From the NCBI GenBank assembly GCA_019635285.1, contig JAHBZS010000007.1, positions 62,001-126,000 of the forward strand: 64,000 bases of DNA, given 5' to 3'. The notes beneath the pieces are model-generated. The model had not been told where the DNA came from. It did no database searches and saw nothing but the letters and a program-made list of their open reading frames with translations. A program made the translations under genes and the position numbers. The DNA is from Rubrivivax sp. Its GTDB lineage: Bacteria > Pseudomonadota > Gammaproteobacteria > Burkholderiales > Burkholderiaceae_C. The stretch's first letter is position 1. Every line of letters starts with the position of its first letter. Positions 18,927-28,900 of this stretch are shown in pieces.

Positions 18927-20533
18927 CCTGCGGCCCTCGCCGAACGTGCGGCGCGCGCCGCACGTGCCGTACCTGCCGCACGTGGCCGGGCCGGCGCCTT
19001 GGCCACGACGCGCAGCTTGGGCTTGGCCTTCTTCGGCGGCCTTTTTGCCGCGGCAGGGGCCGCGGCCGGCGTGGCTGCGGGCACCGGCGCTGACAGGGCG
19101 GCCGCGGACGCGGCGGCCTCGGGCAGCGGCAGCTGCTTGAAGGCGTCGAAGGCGCGCTGCATCTGCAGGGCGATGTCGCGCACGTCGGGGACGGCGCGGC
19201 GGCAGGCGATCAGGCCGAAGCACAGCTGCCCCATGTAGCTCTGCACCGTGATGTTCAGCGCCACGCCGTGGGCGGCGATCGACACCGGGTAGTAGTCCAG
19301 CATCTTGGCGCCGGCCAGGTACAGCGGCAGCTGCGAGCCGGGCACGTTGGAGATGGCCACGTTGGCCAGGCGGATGCGGTCGGCCAGCCCCGAGCGGCCA
19401 TACAGCGAGGCCAGCCCGCTGAGCAGCCAGGGGGCGCCGGGCGAGGGGAAGTCGGTGGGGATCAGCTCGCCGAAGGCGCCCATCGTGTTCTTCATCGACG
19501 AGGTGGCTTCGCGGATCTTCTGCAGCCGCAACAACGGGTCCTTCTCGTGCGTGGCCAGCTCCACCAGGCTCATCGTCACCTGGTTGTTCATGCTGGTGTC
19601 GCCCTCGGCGCGCAGCGAGACCGGCACGCCGGCAACCAGCGACGCATCGGGCAGCTCGCGCGATTCCTTCAGGTATTCGCGCAGCGCCGTGGCGCACAGC
19701 CACAGCACCAGGTCGTTGATCGACGCACCATGCGCCTTGCCCATGCGCTTGGCTTCGTCCAGCGGCAGCGACAGCGCGGCGAACACACGCTGGTTGGTGA
19801 TCGACACGTTGAAGGGCGTGCGCGGTGGCATCTTCAGCAGCTCGCGCAGCGAGCCCAGGCCGACGCGGCGCTCGGCGATGGAGTCGCGCGCCCGCTCCAG
19901 CAGCGTGCGGCCCAGCGGCAGCATCAGCTTGCCCAGCATGCGCACCTGCTGCAAGGTGTTCTGCAGTGCCGCGCCCAGCAGTTCGGCCACGCCCAGCTGG
20001 TAGCCGTGACTGCGACGCGCGCGCGGTGCCTTCACCGCGCGCGGCACCGGCCCCAGGTCGAGCATGGCATTGCCCAGCGCGACGCCGGCCTGGCCGTCGA
20101 TCGCCGCATGGTGCACCTTGGCGTAGAAGCCCATCGTGCCGTCGGCCAGGCCGTCGATCACATAGAACTCCCACAGCGGTCGGCTGCGGTCCAGCAGGCT
20201 GGAATGCAGCCGCGCGGCCAGCGCTTCCAGCTGCGCCTGCGTGCCGGGCTTGGGCAGCACGGTATGGCGGATGTGGTAGTCGAGGTCGATGTCGTCGTCT
20301 TCGATCCACACCGGGTTGGCCAGGTCGAAGGGCATCAGCGCCAGCTTGCGCGTGAACACCGGCGCCAGGTGCAGCCGCTTGCTCAGGTGCTCCTTCACGT
20401 CCTCGTACCAGTTGCCCTGGTAGCCCTCGGGCAGCTGGTAGCGGTGCAGCGAGCCGACGTGCATCGGCATCTCCGCGGTTTCCAGGTGCAGGAAGGCGCT
20501 GTCCATCGCACTTAGGTGCTGCATCTTGTCCAT
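18923..20533 (-). CDS. WS/DGAT acyltransferase (wax ester synthase / diacylglycerol acyltransferase)
   Basis: A 536-residue acyl-CoA-dependent O-acyltransferase that makes wax esters or triacylglycerol storage lipid. The catalytic motif HHAAIDG is at residues 141-147. LSAMDSAFLHLET at the start and NVPGSQLPLYLAGAKM in the C-terminal domain are standard family blocks. After about residue 465 a tail of 70 residues rich in Ala, Pro, Lys and Arg, resembling histone H1-like or PHA-phasin tails, extends beyond the usual end. GAGGAG precedes the ATG. The tail is basic and probably disordered; binding to storage granules or nucleic acid is speculation. Confidence 0.9.
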   Translation of the reverse strand: MDKMQHLSAMDSAFLHLETAEMPMHVGSLHRYQLPEGYQGNWYEDVKEHLSKRLHLAPVFTRKLALMPFDLANPVWIEDDDIDLDYHIRHTVLPKPGTQAQLEALAARLHSSLLDRSRPLWEFYVIDGLADGTMGFYAKVHHAAIDGQAGVALGNAMLDLGPVPRAVKAPRARRSHGYQLGVAELLGAALQNTLQQVRMLGKLMLPLGRTLLERARDSIAERRVGLGSLRELLKMPPRTPFNVSITNQRVFAALSLPLDEAKRMGKAHGASINDLVLWLCATALREYLKESRELPDASLVAGVPVSLRAEGDTSMNNQVTMSLVELATHEKDPLLRLQKIREATSSMKNTMGAFGELIPTDFPSPGAPWLLSGLASLYGRSGLADRIRLANVAISNVPGSQLPLYLAGAKMLDYYPVSIAAHGVALNITVQSYMGQLCFGLIACRRAVPDVRDIALQMQRAFDAFKQLPLPEAAASAAALSAPVPAATPAAAPAAAKRPPKKAKPKLRVVAKAPARPRAAGTARAARAARSARAAG

Positions 20534-20579
20534 GTGGAGTCTCCTCGTGGGTCGTTCGGTGGTGTCGTCGAGTGGCGTC

Positions 20580-21752
20580 TTATACGAGATAGCGCTGCAC
20601 CAGCAGCGACCAGTAGGCCGCGCCGGTCGCCATCGCCGCGTCGTTGAAGTCGTAGCCGGGGTTGTGCACCATGCACGAGCCGGCGCCGTCGCCGTTGCCC
20701 AGGAACAGGTAGCAGCCGGGGCGGTGCTCGAGCATGAAGGCGAAGTCCTCGCTGCCCATCACCGCCGGGCGGTCCAGCAGCACGCGCTGCGGCCCCAGCA
20801 GTTCGGTCGCCACCTGCGCCGCGAAGGCCGTCTCGGCGTCGGTGTTGACGAGCACCGGGTAGCCTTCCTGGTAGTCGATGTCGGCCACCACGCCCAGGCT
20901 GGTGGCCTGGGCGGTGGCGATGTCCACGATGCGCTGGCGCAGCAGCTTGCGCACCTCGCGATCCAGCGCGCGCACGCTCAGCTCCAGCCGCGCCGTCGAG
21001 GGGATGACGTTGTTCACCGTGCCCGACTGGAACAGCCCCACCGTGACCACCGCCGATGCCAGCGGGTCGACGTTGCGCGCCACGATGGACTGCAGCGCCA
21101 TGACGACGGCGGCGCCGGCGACGATCGGGTCGCTGCTGAAGTGCGGCATCGCCGCATGCCCGCCCTTGCCGCGCAGCTCGATGACCACGCGGTCGGCCGA
21201 GGCCAGCGACGCGCCGCTGCGAAAGCCGAGCGTGCCCACCGGCTGCCCGGGCGCGTTGTGCAGCGCGAAGATGGCATCGCAGGGGAAGCGCTCGAACAGG
21301 CCGTCCTCGACCATGCGCCTGGCGCCGCCGGCGCCTTCTTCGGCCGGCTGGAAGATCAGGTTCAGGGTGCCGTTGAAGCGCCGCGTCTGCGCCAGATGGC
21401 GCGCCGCGGCCAGCAACGTGGCGGTATGGCCGTCGTGGCCGCAGGCGTGCATCTTGCCGTGGTGGCGGCTGGCGTAGGCCAGGCCGGTGGCCTCGACGAT
21501 CGGCAGCGCGTCCATGTCGGCGCGCAGGCCGATGCACTTGGCGCCGTCGCCGTGCCGCAGCCGGCCGACCACGCCGGTGCCGCCCAGGCCGCGGTGCACC
21601 TCGTAGCCCCAGGCGGCCAGGCGCTCGGCCACCAGGTCGCTGGTGGCATGCTCCTCGAAGGCCAGTTCGGGGTGCTGGTGGATGTGGTGGCGCAGCGCGA
21701 CCATCTCCGGCAGGACGGCGGCGATTTCCTCGTGCAGCGTGAGCCTGTGCAT
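20580..21752 (-). CDS. M20 family amidohydrolase (hippurate hydrolase/aminoacylase-like)
   Basis: A 390-residue zinc amidohydrolase. Metal-ligand motifs are RADMDALP, HACGHDGHTATLL, QPAEEGAGGA and, near the C-terminus, GSEDFAFML. The dimerisation domain lies between about residues 185 and 300. The closest groups are hippurate or N-acyl-amino-acid hydrolases and IAA-amino-acid hydrolases; the substrate is not determinable here. It sits 46 bp upstream of the WS/DGAT gene on the same strand and may be co-transcribed. Confidence 0.91.
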   Translation of the reverse strand: MHRLTLHEEIAAVLPEMVALRHHIHQHPELAFEEHATSDLVAERLAAWGYEVHRGLGGTGVVGRLRHGDGAKCIGLRADMDALPIVEATGLAYASRHHGKMHACGHDGHTATLLAAARHLAQTRRFNGTLNLIFQPAEEGAGGARRMVEDGLFERFPCDAIFALHNAPGQPVGTLGFRSGASLASADRVVIELRGKGGHAAMPHFSSDPIVAGAAVVMALQSIVARNVDPLASAVVTVGLFQSGTVNNVIPSTARLELSVRALDREVRKLLRQRIVDIATAQATSLGVVADIDYQEGYPVLVNTDAETAFAAQVATELLGPQRVLLDRPAVMGSEDFAFMLEHRPGCYLFLGNGDGAGSCMVHNPGYDFNDAAMATGAAYWSLLVQRYLV

Positions 21753-21860
21753 GCGTGTGTCCTCGCGTGGAGCGGCGGCCTCGCGTGCACCTTAGCATGC
21801 CGGGCGTGCGGCCCCGGCGAGGCACAATGCGCCCCACCGCTGCCGCCCGTCGCCGAAGTC

Positions 21861-22466
21861 ATGACCGCCGAGACCGTGCCCGCCGCCCCTGCCGAGCCGG
21901 GCGCCGACGACTGCGCCGAGCAGTTGCGCGAACGTTTTCCTGCGTTGTTCGCCGGCCCGCCGCGGCCGCTGAAGCTGCGCATCCAGGCCGACATCCAGGC
22001 GCGCGCCCCGGGGGTGTTCTCCAAGGCGGCGCTGTCGGCGTTCCTGCGCCGCCATACCGGGCGCACCGGCTACCTGATCGCGCTGACCCGTGCCACGCAT
22101 CGCGTCGACCTCGACGGCGCGGAGGCGGGCGAGATCAGCGCCGAACACCGCCAGGCGGCGGTCGACGAACTGGCGCGGCGCCGCGCGCTGCAGACCGCGC
22201 GCGAAGCCGAGCAGCAGGAACACCGGCGCCGGCGTGCCGAACTGCTGCGCGCCTTCGAGAGCAGCTCGCTGAGCCCGGCGAACTTCTGCGCGCTCAAGGG
22301 CATCGGCGTGCACGAGCTGCAGCCGCTGCTGGATGCGGCGCGGCGCGAGCGCGACGAGCGCCCCCGCCACGAGCCGCGCCACGAGCCGCGCCACGACTCG
22401 CGCCATGCCATGCGCCCTGACTCCCGGCCGCCGCGCCGGCCCGGCCCCGATCGACGGCGTGGCTGA
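21861..22466 (+). CDS. ProQ/FinO-family RNA chaperone
   Basis: A 201-residue RNA-binding protein. The FinO/ProQ domain spans about residues 18-110, with LRERFPALF, RPLKLRIQADI, FLRRHTGRTGYL and R-rich helices typical of the fold. A linker follows, then a very basic tail with near-repeats RHEP/RHDS encoded by a 12-bp tandem repeat around 22368-22405. ProQ proteins bind structured sRNAs and mRNA 3' ends. The stop overlaps the start of the downstream hybrid kinase (TGATG), so the two are co-translated. Confidence 0.87.
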   Translation: MTAETVPAAPAEPGADDCAEQLRERFPALFAGPPRPLKLRIQADIQARAPGVFSKAALSAFLRRHTGRTGYLIALTRATHRVDLDGAEAGEISAEHRQAAVDELARRRALQTAREAEQQEHRRRRAELLRAFESSSLSPANFCALKGIGVHELQPLLDAARRERDERPRHEPRHEPRHDSRHAMRPDSRPPRRPGPDRRRG

Positions 22467-24382
22467 TGGGCGAGGACGAGTCCTCGACGCTGTTCGAGCT
22501 GCTGCCGATCGGCGCGTACCGCTCCAGCGTCGATGGCCGCCCGCTGCGTGCCAACGGCGCACTGGTGCGGCTGAACGGCTACGCCAGCGAGGCCGAGATG
22601 CTGGCCGCGGTGAACGACATCGGCAACGAGTGGTACGTGGATGCGCAGCGCCGCGTCGAATTCCTGCGCCTGATGCAGCGCGACGGCCAGGTCGTCGACT
22701 TCGTCTCGGAGGTCTACCGGCATCGCACGCGCGAGCGCGTCTGGGTGCGCGAGAACGCGCACGTGGTGCACGCGGCCGACGGGTCGGTGCGGTGCTATGA
22801 AGGCACGGTCGAGGACATCACGCGGCAGCGCCGGGCCGAGCTGGCGCTGCTGGCCAGCGAGCGACGCTTCCGCGCGTTCACCGAGCGCTCGCAGCTGCTC
22901 ACCGTGGTGTGCGACGCGCAGGGCACGGTGCTCTACGCCAGCCCGGCAGCGCAGAGGCTGATCGGCCACGCGCCCAAGGAGCTGCTGCACAGCCGGGTCT
23001 TCGACTGGCTGCACCCGGGGGACCTGGAGAACGCGCTGCGCGAGATGCAGGGGGTGCTCGAGTTCAGCAGCGACGACCACGAAACCGTCTGGCGCGTGCG
23101 CCACGCCGAAGGCGAATGGCGCCACCTGGCGGTGTTGGCCAACAACTGCCTGGCCGACCCGGCGGTGCAGGGTGTGGTGCTGAACATCCGTGACATCAGC
23201 GGCCGCACGCGTGCCGAGGAGGCGCTGCGCGCGCTCAATGCCGAGCTCGAGCAGCGCGTGCAGCAACGCACGCTGGAGCTGGAGCATGCGCGCGACGAGG
23301 CCGAGTCCGCCAATCGCGCGAAGTCGGAGTTTCTGTCGCGCATGAGCCACGAGCTGCGCACGCCGATGCATGCGATCCTGGGCTTCGGCCAGTTGCTCGA
23401 CACCGACCCGGCGCTGCCGCTGCCGCCGACGTCGCGGGCGCACCTGCGCGAGATCCTGCGGGCCGGCGGCAAGCTGCTGGCGCTGATCAACGAGCTGCTC
23501 GACCTGGCGCGCATCGAGGCCGGCCAGCTGCCGCTGAAGCTGGAGCCGGTGGCGCTGCAGCCGCTGCTGCACGAATGCCTGCGGGCCAGCGAGCCGCTGG
23601 CGCGCCAGCAGCGGGTGCAGCTGCCGCAGGCGTCGCACGTCGACGCCTGCGTGCTCGCCGACCGCGAGCGGCTGGAGCAGGTGCTGCTGAACCTGCTGTC
23701 CAACGCCATCAAGCACAACCGCCGCGGCGGCCACGTCGAGGTGCAGGCCGAGATCGACGGCCGCGGCGTGCGCATCTGCGTCAGCGACAGCGGGCCGGGT
23801 CTGGACGCGCAGCAGCAGGAGCGGCTGCTGCATGCCTTCGAGCGCCTGAGCCCCGCATACGGTGTCGCCGAGGACGCCGCCATCGGCCTGGCGCTGAGCA
23901 AGCGCCTCGTCGAGCTGATGGGCGGCCGCATCGGCCTGTCCAGCGAGCTCGGCCGCGGCAGCTGCTTCTGGGTGCAGCTGGAGCGCGCCGACACCGAGCG
24001 CGCGGCGCCGGCCGAGGGGCACACCGTGCTGTACATCGAGGACAACGCGGTCAACGTGCTGCTGATGCAGGCCATGCTCGAGCAGCAGACCTCGCTGCGG
24101 CTGATCAGCGCGGACCTGCCCGAGACCGGCCTGCGCCTGGCGCGCGAACAGCGGCCCGCGCTGATCCTGCTGGACATCCAGCTGCCCGGCATCGACGGCT
24201 ACGAGGTGCTGCGCAGCCTGCGCGACGATGCACGCACGCGGGACATGCCGGTGATCGCGGTGAGTGCCAACGCCTTGCGCGGCGACATCGAGCGCGGACG
24301 TGCCGCCGGCTTCGTCGACTACCTTACCAAGCCGATCGACCAGCGCCTGCTGCTGGCCACGCTGCAGCGCGTGCTGGGCTGA
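22466..24382 (+). CDS. PAS-domain hybrid histidine kinase with C-terminal receiver
   Basis: A 638-residue cytoplasmic hybrid kinase. PAS/PAC domains lie at about residues 5-118 and 130-250, followed by a short coiled coil (about 253-285). HisKA has the phospho-acceptor His295 in RMSHELRTPMHAI, the HATPase domain has NLLSNAIKHN, and the receiver carries phospho-acceptor Asp570 in LLDIQLPGIDGYEV and Lys in TKPID. No membrane segment or output domain is present, so phosphate must pass to a separate partner or be stored in the receiver. It overlaps the ProQ gene by one base. It resembles the kinase at 25969 in the receiver domain. Confidence 0.92.
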   Translation: MGEDESSTLFELLPIGAYRSSVDGRPLRANGALVRLNGYASEAEMLAAVNDIGNEWYVDAQRRVEFLRLMQRDGQVVDFVSEVYRHRTRERVWVRENAHVVHAADGSVRCYEGTVEDITRQRRAELALLASERRFRAFTERSQLLTVVCDAQGTVLYASPAAQRLIGHAPKELLHSRVFDWLHPGDLENALREMQGVLEFSSDDHETVWRVRHAEGEWRHLAVLANNCLADPAVQGVVLNIRDISGRTRAEEALRALNAELEQRVQQRTLELEHARDEAESANRAKSEFLSRMSHELRTPMHAILGFGQLLDTDPALPLPPTSRAHLREILRAGGKLLALINELLDLARIEAGQLPLKLEPVALQPLLHECLRASEPLARQQRVQLPQASHVDACVLADRERLEQVLLNLLSNAIKHNRRGGHVEVQAEIDGRGVRICVSDSGPGLDAQQQERLLHAFERLSPAYGVAEDAAIGLALSKRLVELMGGRIGLSSELGRGSCFWVQLERADTERAAPAEGHTVLYIEDNAVNVLLMQAMLEQQTSLRLISADLPETGLRLAREQRPALILLDIQLPGIDGYEVLRSLRDDARTRDMPVIAVSANALRGDIERGRAAGFVDYLTKPIDQRLLLATLQRVLG

Positions 24383-24412
24383 TCCGGCGCCCCGCGCGCA
24401 GGGCCCGTGGCC

Positions 24413-25900
24413 TCAGGCCGCCGCGGCGGGCTGTGTGCCGGCGGCGACAGCGGGGCCGGAGAACACCATCGCGCCGTCGTCGATGCGGCCGTAGCGCAGC
24501 GTCAGCAGGTCGTGCAGGTAGTTCTGCTTCAGCAGCCAGGGCGCCTTCGTGCCCCGCTTGGGCAACAGGTGCGCGGCGCGCTGCACATAGCCCGACGACA
24601 GGTCGTTCCAGGGCTGCAGCGGCATCGACGCATCGGCCAGCGTGGGCGTGCACTGCGGCAGCCCGTGCCGGCGCATGTGGTTGAGCAGCCGGCAGACGTA
24701 CTCGCAGCTCAGGTCGCATTTCAGCGTCCACGACGCATTGGTGTAGCCCATGCACGACGCCAGGTTGGGCACGCCGCTGTACATCATGGCCTTGTAGCCG
24801 ACGGTGGCGGCCATGTCGACCGGGCGGCCATCGACTTCGATCTGCATGCCGCCCAGCACCTGCATCTGCAGCCCGGTGGCGGTGACCACCAGGTCGGCCG
24901 GCAGTTCTTTGCCGGACTTCAGCTTCAGGCCGCCTTCGGTGAAGCCCTCGATTTCGTCGGTGACCATCGACGCGGTCTGGCGACGCAGGGCCAGGAAGAA
25001 GTCGCCGTCGGGCACCAGGCACAGGCGCTGGTCCCAGGGCTTGTAGCGCGGCTTGAAATGGGTGTCGATGTCGGCCTCCGGCCCCAGCCACGCCCGCACG
25101 CCGCCCAGCAGCATGCGGCTCACGCGCTCGGGGCGGCGCTTGCACAGCCGGTAGATGTACATGCCCAGCAGCACGCGCTTCCAGCGCGTCAGCCCATAGG
25201 CCAGCCGCGACGGCAGCCAGCGCCGCAGGCGATTGGCCCAGACATCCTCGGAAGGGCGCGCCACGATCCAGGTCGGCGAACGCTGCAGCAGCGTCACGTG
25301 GGCGGCGGTCTTGGCCATCTGCGGCAGCAGGGTCACCGCGGTGGCGCCGCTGCCGATGATGACCACGCGCTGGCCGCTGTAGTCCAGGTCCTGCGGCCAG
25401 TGCTGCGGGTGCACCATGCGGCCGCGGAAGCGCTCGCTGCCCTCGAAGCGCGGCAGGTGGCCCGCGTCGTAGCGGTAGTAGCCGCTGCACATGAACAGGA
25501 AGTTGCAGCTGAACTGCACGATGTCGCCGCTGCCGGCGCGCACGGCCTGCACGGTCCAGCGGGCGTCGGCCGTGGACCACGAGGCGTGCCGCACCTGCAG
25601 GCCGTAGCGGATGTGGCGCTCGACATCGTGTTCGCGCGCGGTGTCGCGGATGTACTGCAGGATGGCCGGGCCGTCGGCGATGGCCTTGGGCTGTTCCCAG
25701 GGCTTGAAGGCGTAGCCCAGCGTGTACATGTCGGAGTCGGAGCGCACGCCGGGGTAGCGAAACAGATCCCAGGTGCCGCCGAGCCGATCGCGCGCCTCCA
25801 GCAGGGCGAAGCTGCGGTCCGGGCAGCGGCGCTGCAGATGCACGGCGGCGCCGATGCCGGACAGTCCCGCGCCCACCACCAGCACATCGAAGTGTTCCAT
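24413..25900 (-). CDS. Flavin-containing Baeyer-Villiger monooxygenase
   Basis: A 495-residue FAD- and NADPH-dependent monooxygenase. The FAD-binding motif GAGLSG is at residues 10-15, and the second nucleotide motif GSGATA binds NADPH. The Baeyer-Villiger fingerprint F-x-G-x3-H-x3-WP is exact at residues 158-169 (FRGRMVHPQHWP). It inserts oxygen next to a ketone or oxidises a heteroatom; the closest group is the EthA-like subfamily. The start MEHFDVLVVG is the only one fitting the Rossmann fold. It lies between two hybrid kinases on the opposite strand, and the substrate is unknown. Confidence 0.92.
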   Translation of the reverse strand: MEHFDVLVVGAGLSGIGAAVHLQRRCPDRSFALLEARDRLGGTWDLFRYPGVRSDSDMYTLGYAFKPWEQPKAIADGPAILQYIRDTAREHDVERHIRYGLQVRHASWSTADARWTVQAVRAGSGDIVQFSCNFLFMCSGYYRYDAGHLPRFEGSERFRGRMVHPQHWPQDLDYSGQRVVIIGSGATAVTLLPQMAKTAAHVTLLQRSPTWIVARPSEDVWANRLRRWLPSRLAYGLTRWKRVLLGMYIYRLCKRRPERVSRMLLGGVRAWLGPEADIDTHFKPRYKPWDQRLCLVPDGDFFLALRRQTASMVTDEIEGFTEGGLKLKSGKELPADLVVTATGLQMQVLGGMQIEVDGRPVDMAATVGYKAMMYSGVPNLASCMGYTNASWTLKCDLSCEYVCRLLNHMRRHGLPQCTPTLADASMPLQPWNDLSSGYVQRAAHLLPKRGTKAPWLLKQNYLHDLLTLRYGRIDDGAMVFSGPAVAAGTQPAAAA

Positions 25901-25968
25901 CTGCCGTCCTCGTCCCGTCGCGCCGCCGGGGCCGGCCAGTCTAGTCGCTCGGCCGATAATGCGCGCCC

Positions 25969-28900
25969 ATGTCCGAACCGGCTTCGATCTGGCACGACGC
26001 CCCGTGCGCGGCGCTGGCGTGGGAGCGCGACGGCGCGTGGACACGCTGGCGGCTGAACCGTGCCGCCATCGATTGGTCGCTGGAACGGCAGCTGCAGGAA
26101 GCCGACTGGCAGGCGCTGGTCGATGCGGTGGCCGGCCAGGGCCCGCCACCCGACGAAGGCCGTGCGCAGGTCGGCGGCCTGGCGCTGGGCTATCGCAGCG
26201 TCGGTCTGGCCGGAGGCGGTCTGCTCTGGCTGGTGCCGGATGCGCCGGCGCCCGACGTGCGCCAGGACGAAGAACGCACGGCGGTGGAGAAGCTGGCGCT
26301 GCTGCAGGGCTTCGATCGCATCGGATTTGTGGTGCGCGACGCGCGCACCGGGGCCGGCTGGTGGGACCGGCCCATGTACCGCATCCTCGGCTTCGAGCCG
26401 GCGCTGCGGCCGCCGAGCTTCGAGCAGGCGCTGCAGCATGTGCATCCGGACGACCGCGAGGCGCTGCGGCGCTACCAGCGCGAGTCGATGCAGCAGGCGG
26501 GCCGCTACGAGACACGCTACCGGCTGCAGCTGCCCGACGGCCGGCAGCGCGACCTGCAGGCGCTGGCCGAGGTGCGCAACGGCGCCGATGGCCGGCCGGC
26601 GATGCTCTTCGGCGTGGTCATCGACGACACCGAGAGCGCCGGGCGCGTGCGCGCGCAGCAGCAGGTCAATGCGCAGCTGATGCGGGCCCTCGATCTGGCC
26701 AAGGTGCTGGTGTGGCGCATCGACCTGCGACAGGGGCGCTTCCACTTCAACGACGTGGGCCGGGATTTCATCGGCACTGCCGCGGACAGCGTGCGGCTGG
26801 AAGACATGCGCGCGCGCGTCCATCCCGAGGACCTGCCGCTGGCGGAACACGCCATCGCGCAGGCCCTGTCCGGCACCGGCGTGGTCGATTCGGAAACGCG
26901 CGTGCGCAGCGACACCGGCGGCTACCGCCACCTGCTGACGCGCCGCGCTGCCGAGCGCGACGCGCAGGGCCGCGTCGTGGCCCTGACCGGCGTCTCCCTG
27001 GACCAGACCGACCGCATCGTCGAACGCGAGCGTGCGCAGACGCTGATGCGGCGCATCCACCTGATTGCCGATGCGGCCGGCGTCGGCATCTGGAGCATCG
27101 AGAACGTGGGCGGGGGCGACACCGAGCGCGTGGTGTGGAACGAGCAGATGTTCCGCATCTACGGCCTGCCCATGGGGCAACCGGCACCGCCGGTGCAGGA
27201 GTGGATGGGCGCGCGGGTGCACGCGGAGGACCGTGGCCGCGTGGCCGACGAGCGGCGCCGTGCCCGCGCCGGCGGCCACAGCAGCTTCGAGACCAGCTTC
27301 CGCGTCGTGCGGCCCGACGGCACGCTGCGCTGGGTGGTGTGCCGCAGCCACAGCGACGAGCACGAGGGCGGCGCGCTGCTGCACGGCATCCACCTCGACG
27401 TGACGCAGCAGCACACCCTGGGCCAGGCCCTGCAACTGCAGGAGCAGCGGCTGCGACTGGCCACGCAGGTGGCCGGACTCGGCATCTGGGAGCGCGACAT
27501 CGCCACCGGCGCGGTGGCGTGGGAAGAGCAGATGTACCGGCTGCGCGGCCTGACGCCGGACGACCCCCGCGCGGCGCACGAGATCGACGAGCACATCGTG
27601 CCGGCCGAGGCGCTGGCCGAGCGCGGCCGGCGCATCCAGCGCCACCTGGAGGACCTCGAGCCGTATGCCTTCGAGTTCGAGGTGCGCTGGCCGGACGGCT
27701 CGGTGCGCTGGCTGGCCAGCACCGGCTGCGCGGTGCGCGACGAGCAGGGCCAGGCCTGCCGCATGATCGGGCTGAACTGGGACGTGACGCAGCGCCGCCT
27801 GGCCGAGGCGGCGCTGCGCGACGTGGAGGCGGCCGAGCGCGCCAGCCGGGCCAAGTCGGAATTCCTGGCGCGCATGAGCCACGAGCTGCGCACGCCGCTG
27901 AACGCCATGCTCGGCTTTGCGCAACTGCTGGAACACGACGTGGCGGACCGCCTGGAGGCGCCGCAGGTCGAGCGGCTGGCGCGCATCCGCTCGGCGGGCA
28001 CGCACCTGCTGGCGCTGATCGACGAGGTGCTGGACCTGAGCGCGGTGGAGGCCGGCGCGCTGCCGGTGGCGCTGCAGCCGGTCGACCTGGACCGCGTGCT
28101 CGACGAGGTGCGCCAATGGGTGTTGCCGATGGCCGAGGAGTGCGGGGTGTCCCTGCGCGCCGCGGACGGCGACGCGCGCGTGCTGGCCGACGAACGCCGG
28201 CTGCGCCAGGTGCTGGCCAACCTGCTGACCAATGCCATCAAGTACAACCGCCGCGGCGGGCGCGTGACGACGGCGTCGCGGCGCCTGCTGCTCGACGGTG
28301 TGCCGGGCTGGGAGCTCAGCGTGCGCGATACCGGGCGCGGCCTCAGCGCCGAACAGCAGGCGCACCTGTACGAACCCTTCAACCGGCTCGGCGCCGAGCG
28401 CGAGGGCATCGAAGGCCGCGGCATCGGGCTGATGACCGTGCACCACCTGGTGCGCCTGATGGGCGGGCGGTTGCAGGTCCGCAGCCGCAGCGGCGAAGGC
28501 AGCGACTTCCTGGTCTGGCTGCCGGCGGCGCCGCCGGCCGAGCCCGCCCCCGCGCCGTCCGCCGAGCCGGCGCCGCACGCCGCCGCGCAGGCGGCGCCGC
28601 TGTCGATGCTCTACATCGAGGACAACGCCGTCAACGTGATGCTGGTGCAGGAGATGGTGCGGCTGCGCCCGAACGTCACGCTGCACATCGCCACCGACGG
28701 CCGCAGCGGCGTGGACGCGGTGCTGGCCCGCCGGCCGCGCCTGGTGCTGGTGGACATGCAGCTGCCCGACATGGATGGCCACGAGGTCTTGCGCCGGCTG
28801 CGTGCGCAAGGCTGCGACTCGCGCCTGGTGGCGCTGTCGGCCAACGCCATGCCCGAAGCCGTGGCCCGTGCGCGGGCCTCGGGTTTCGACGACTACTGGA

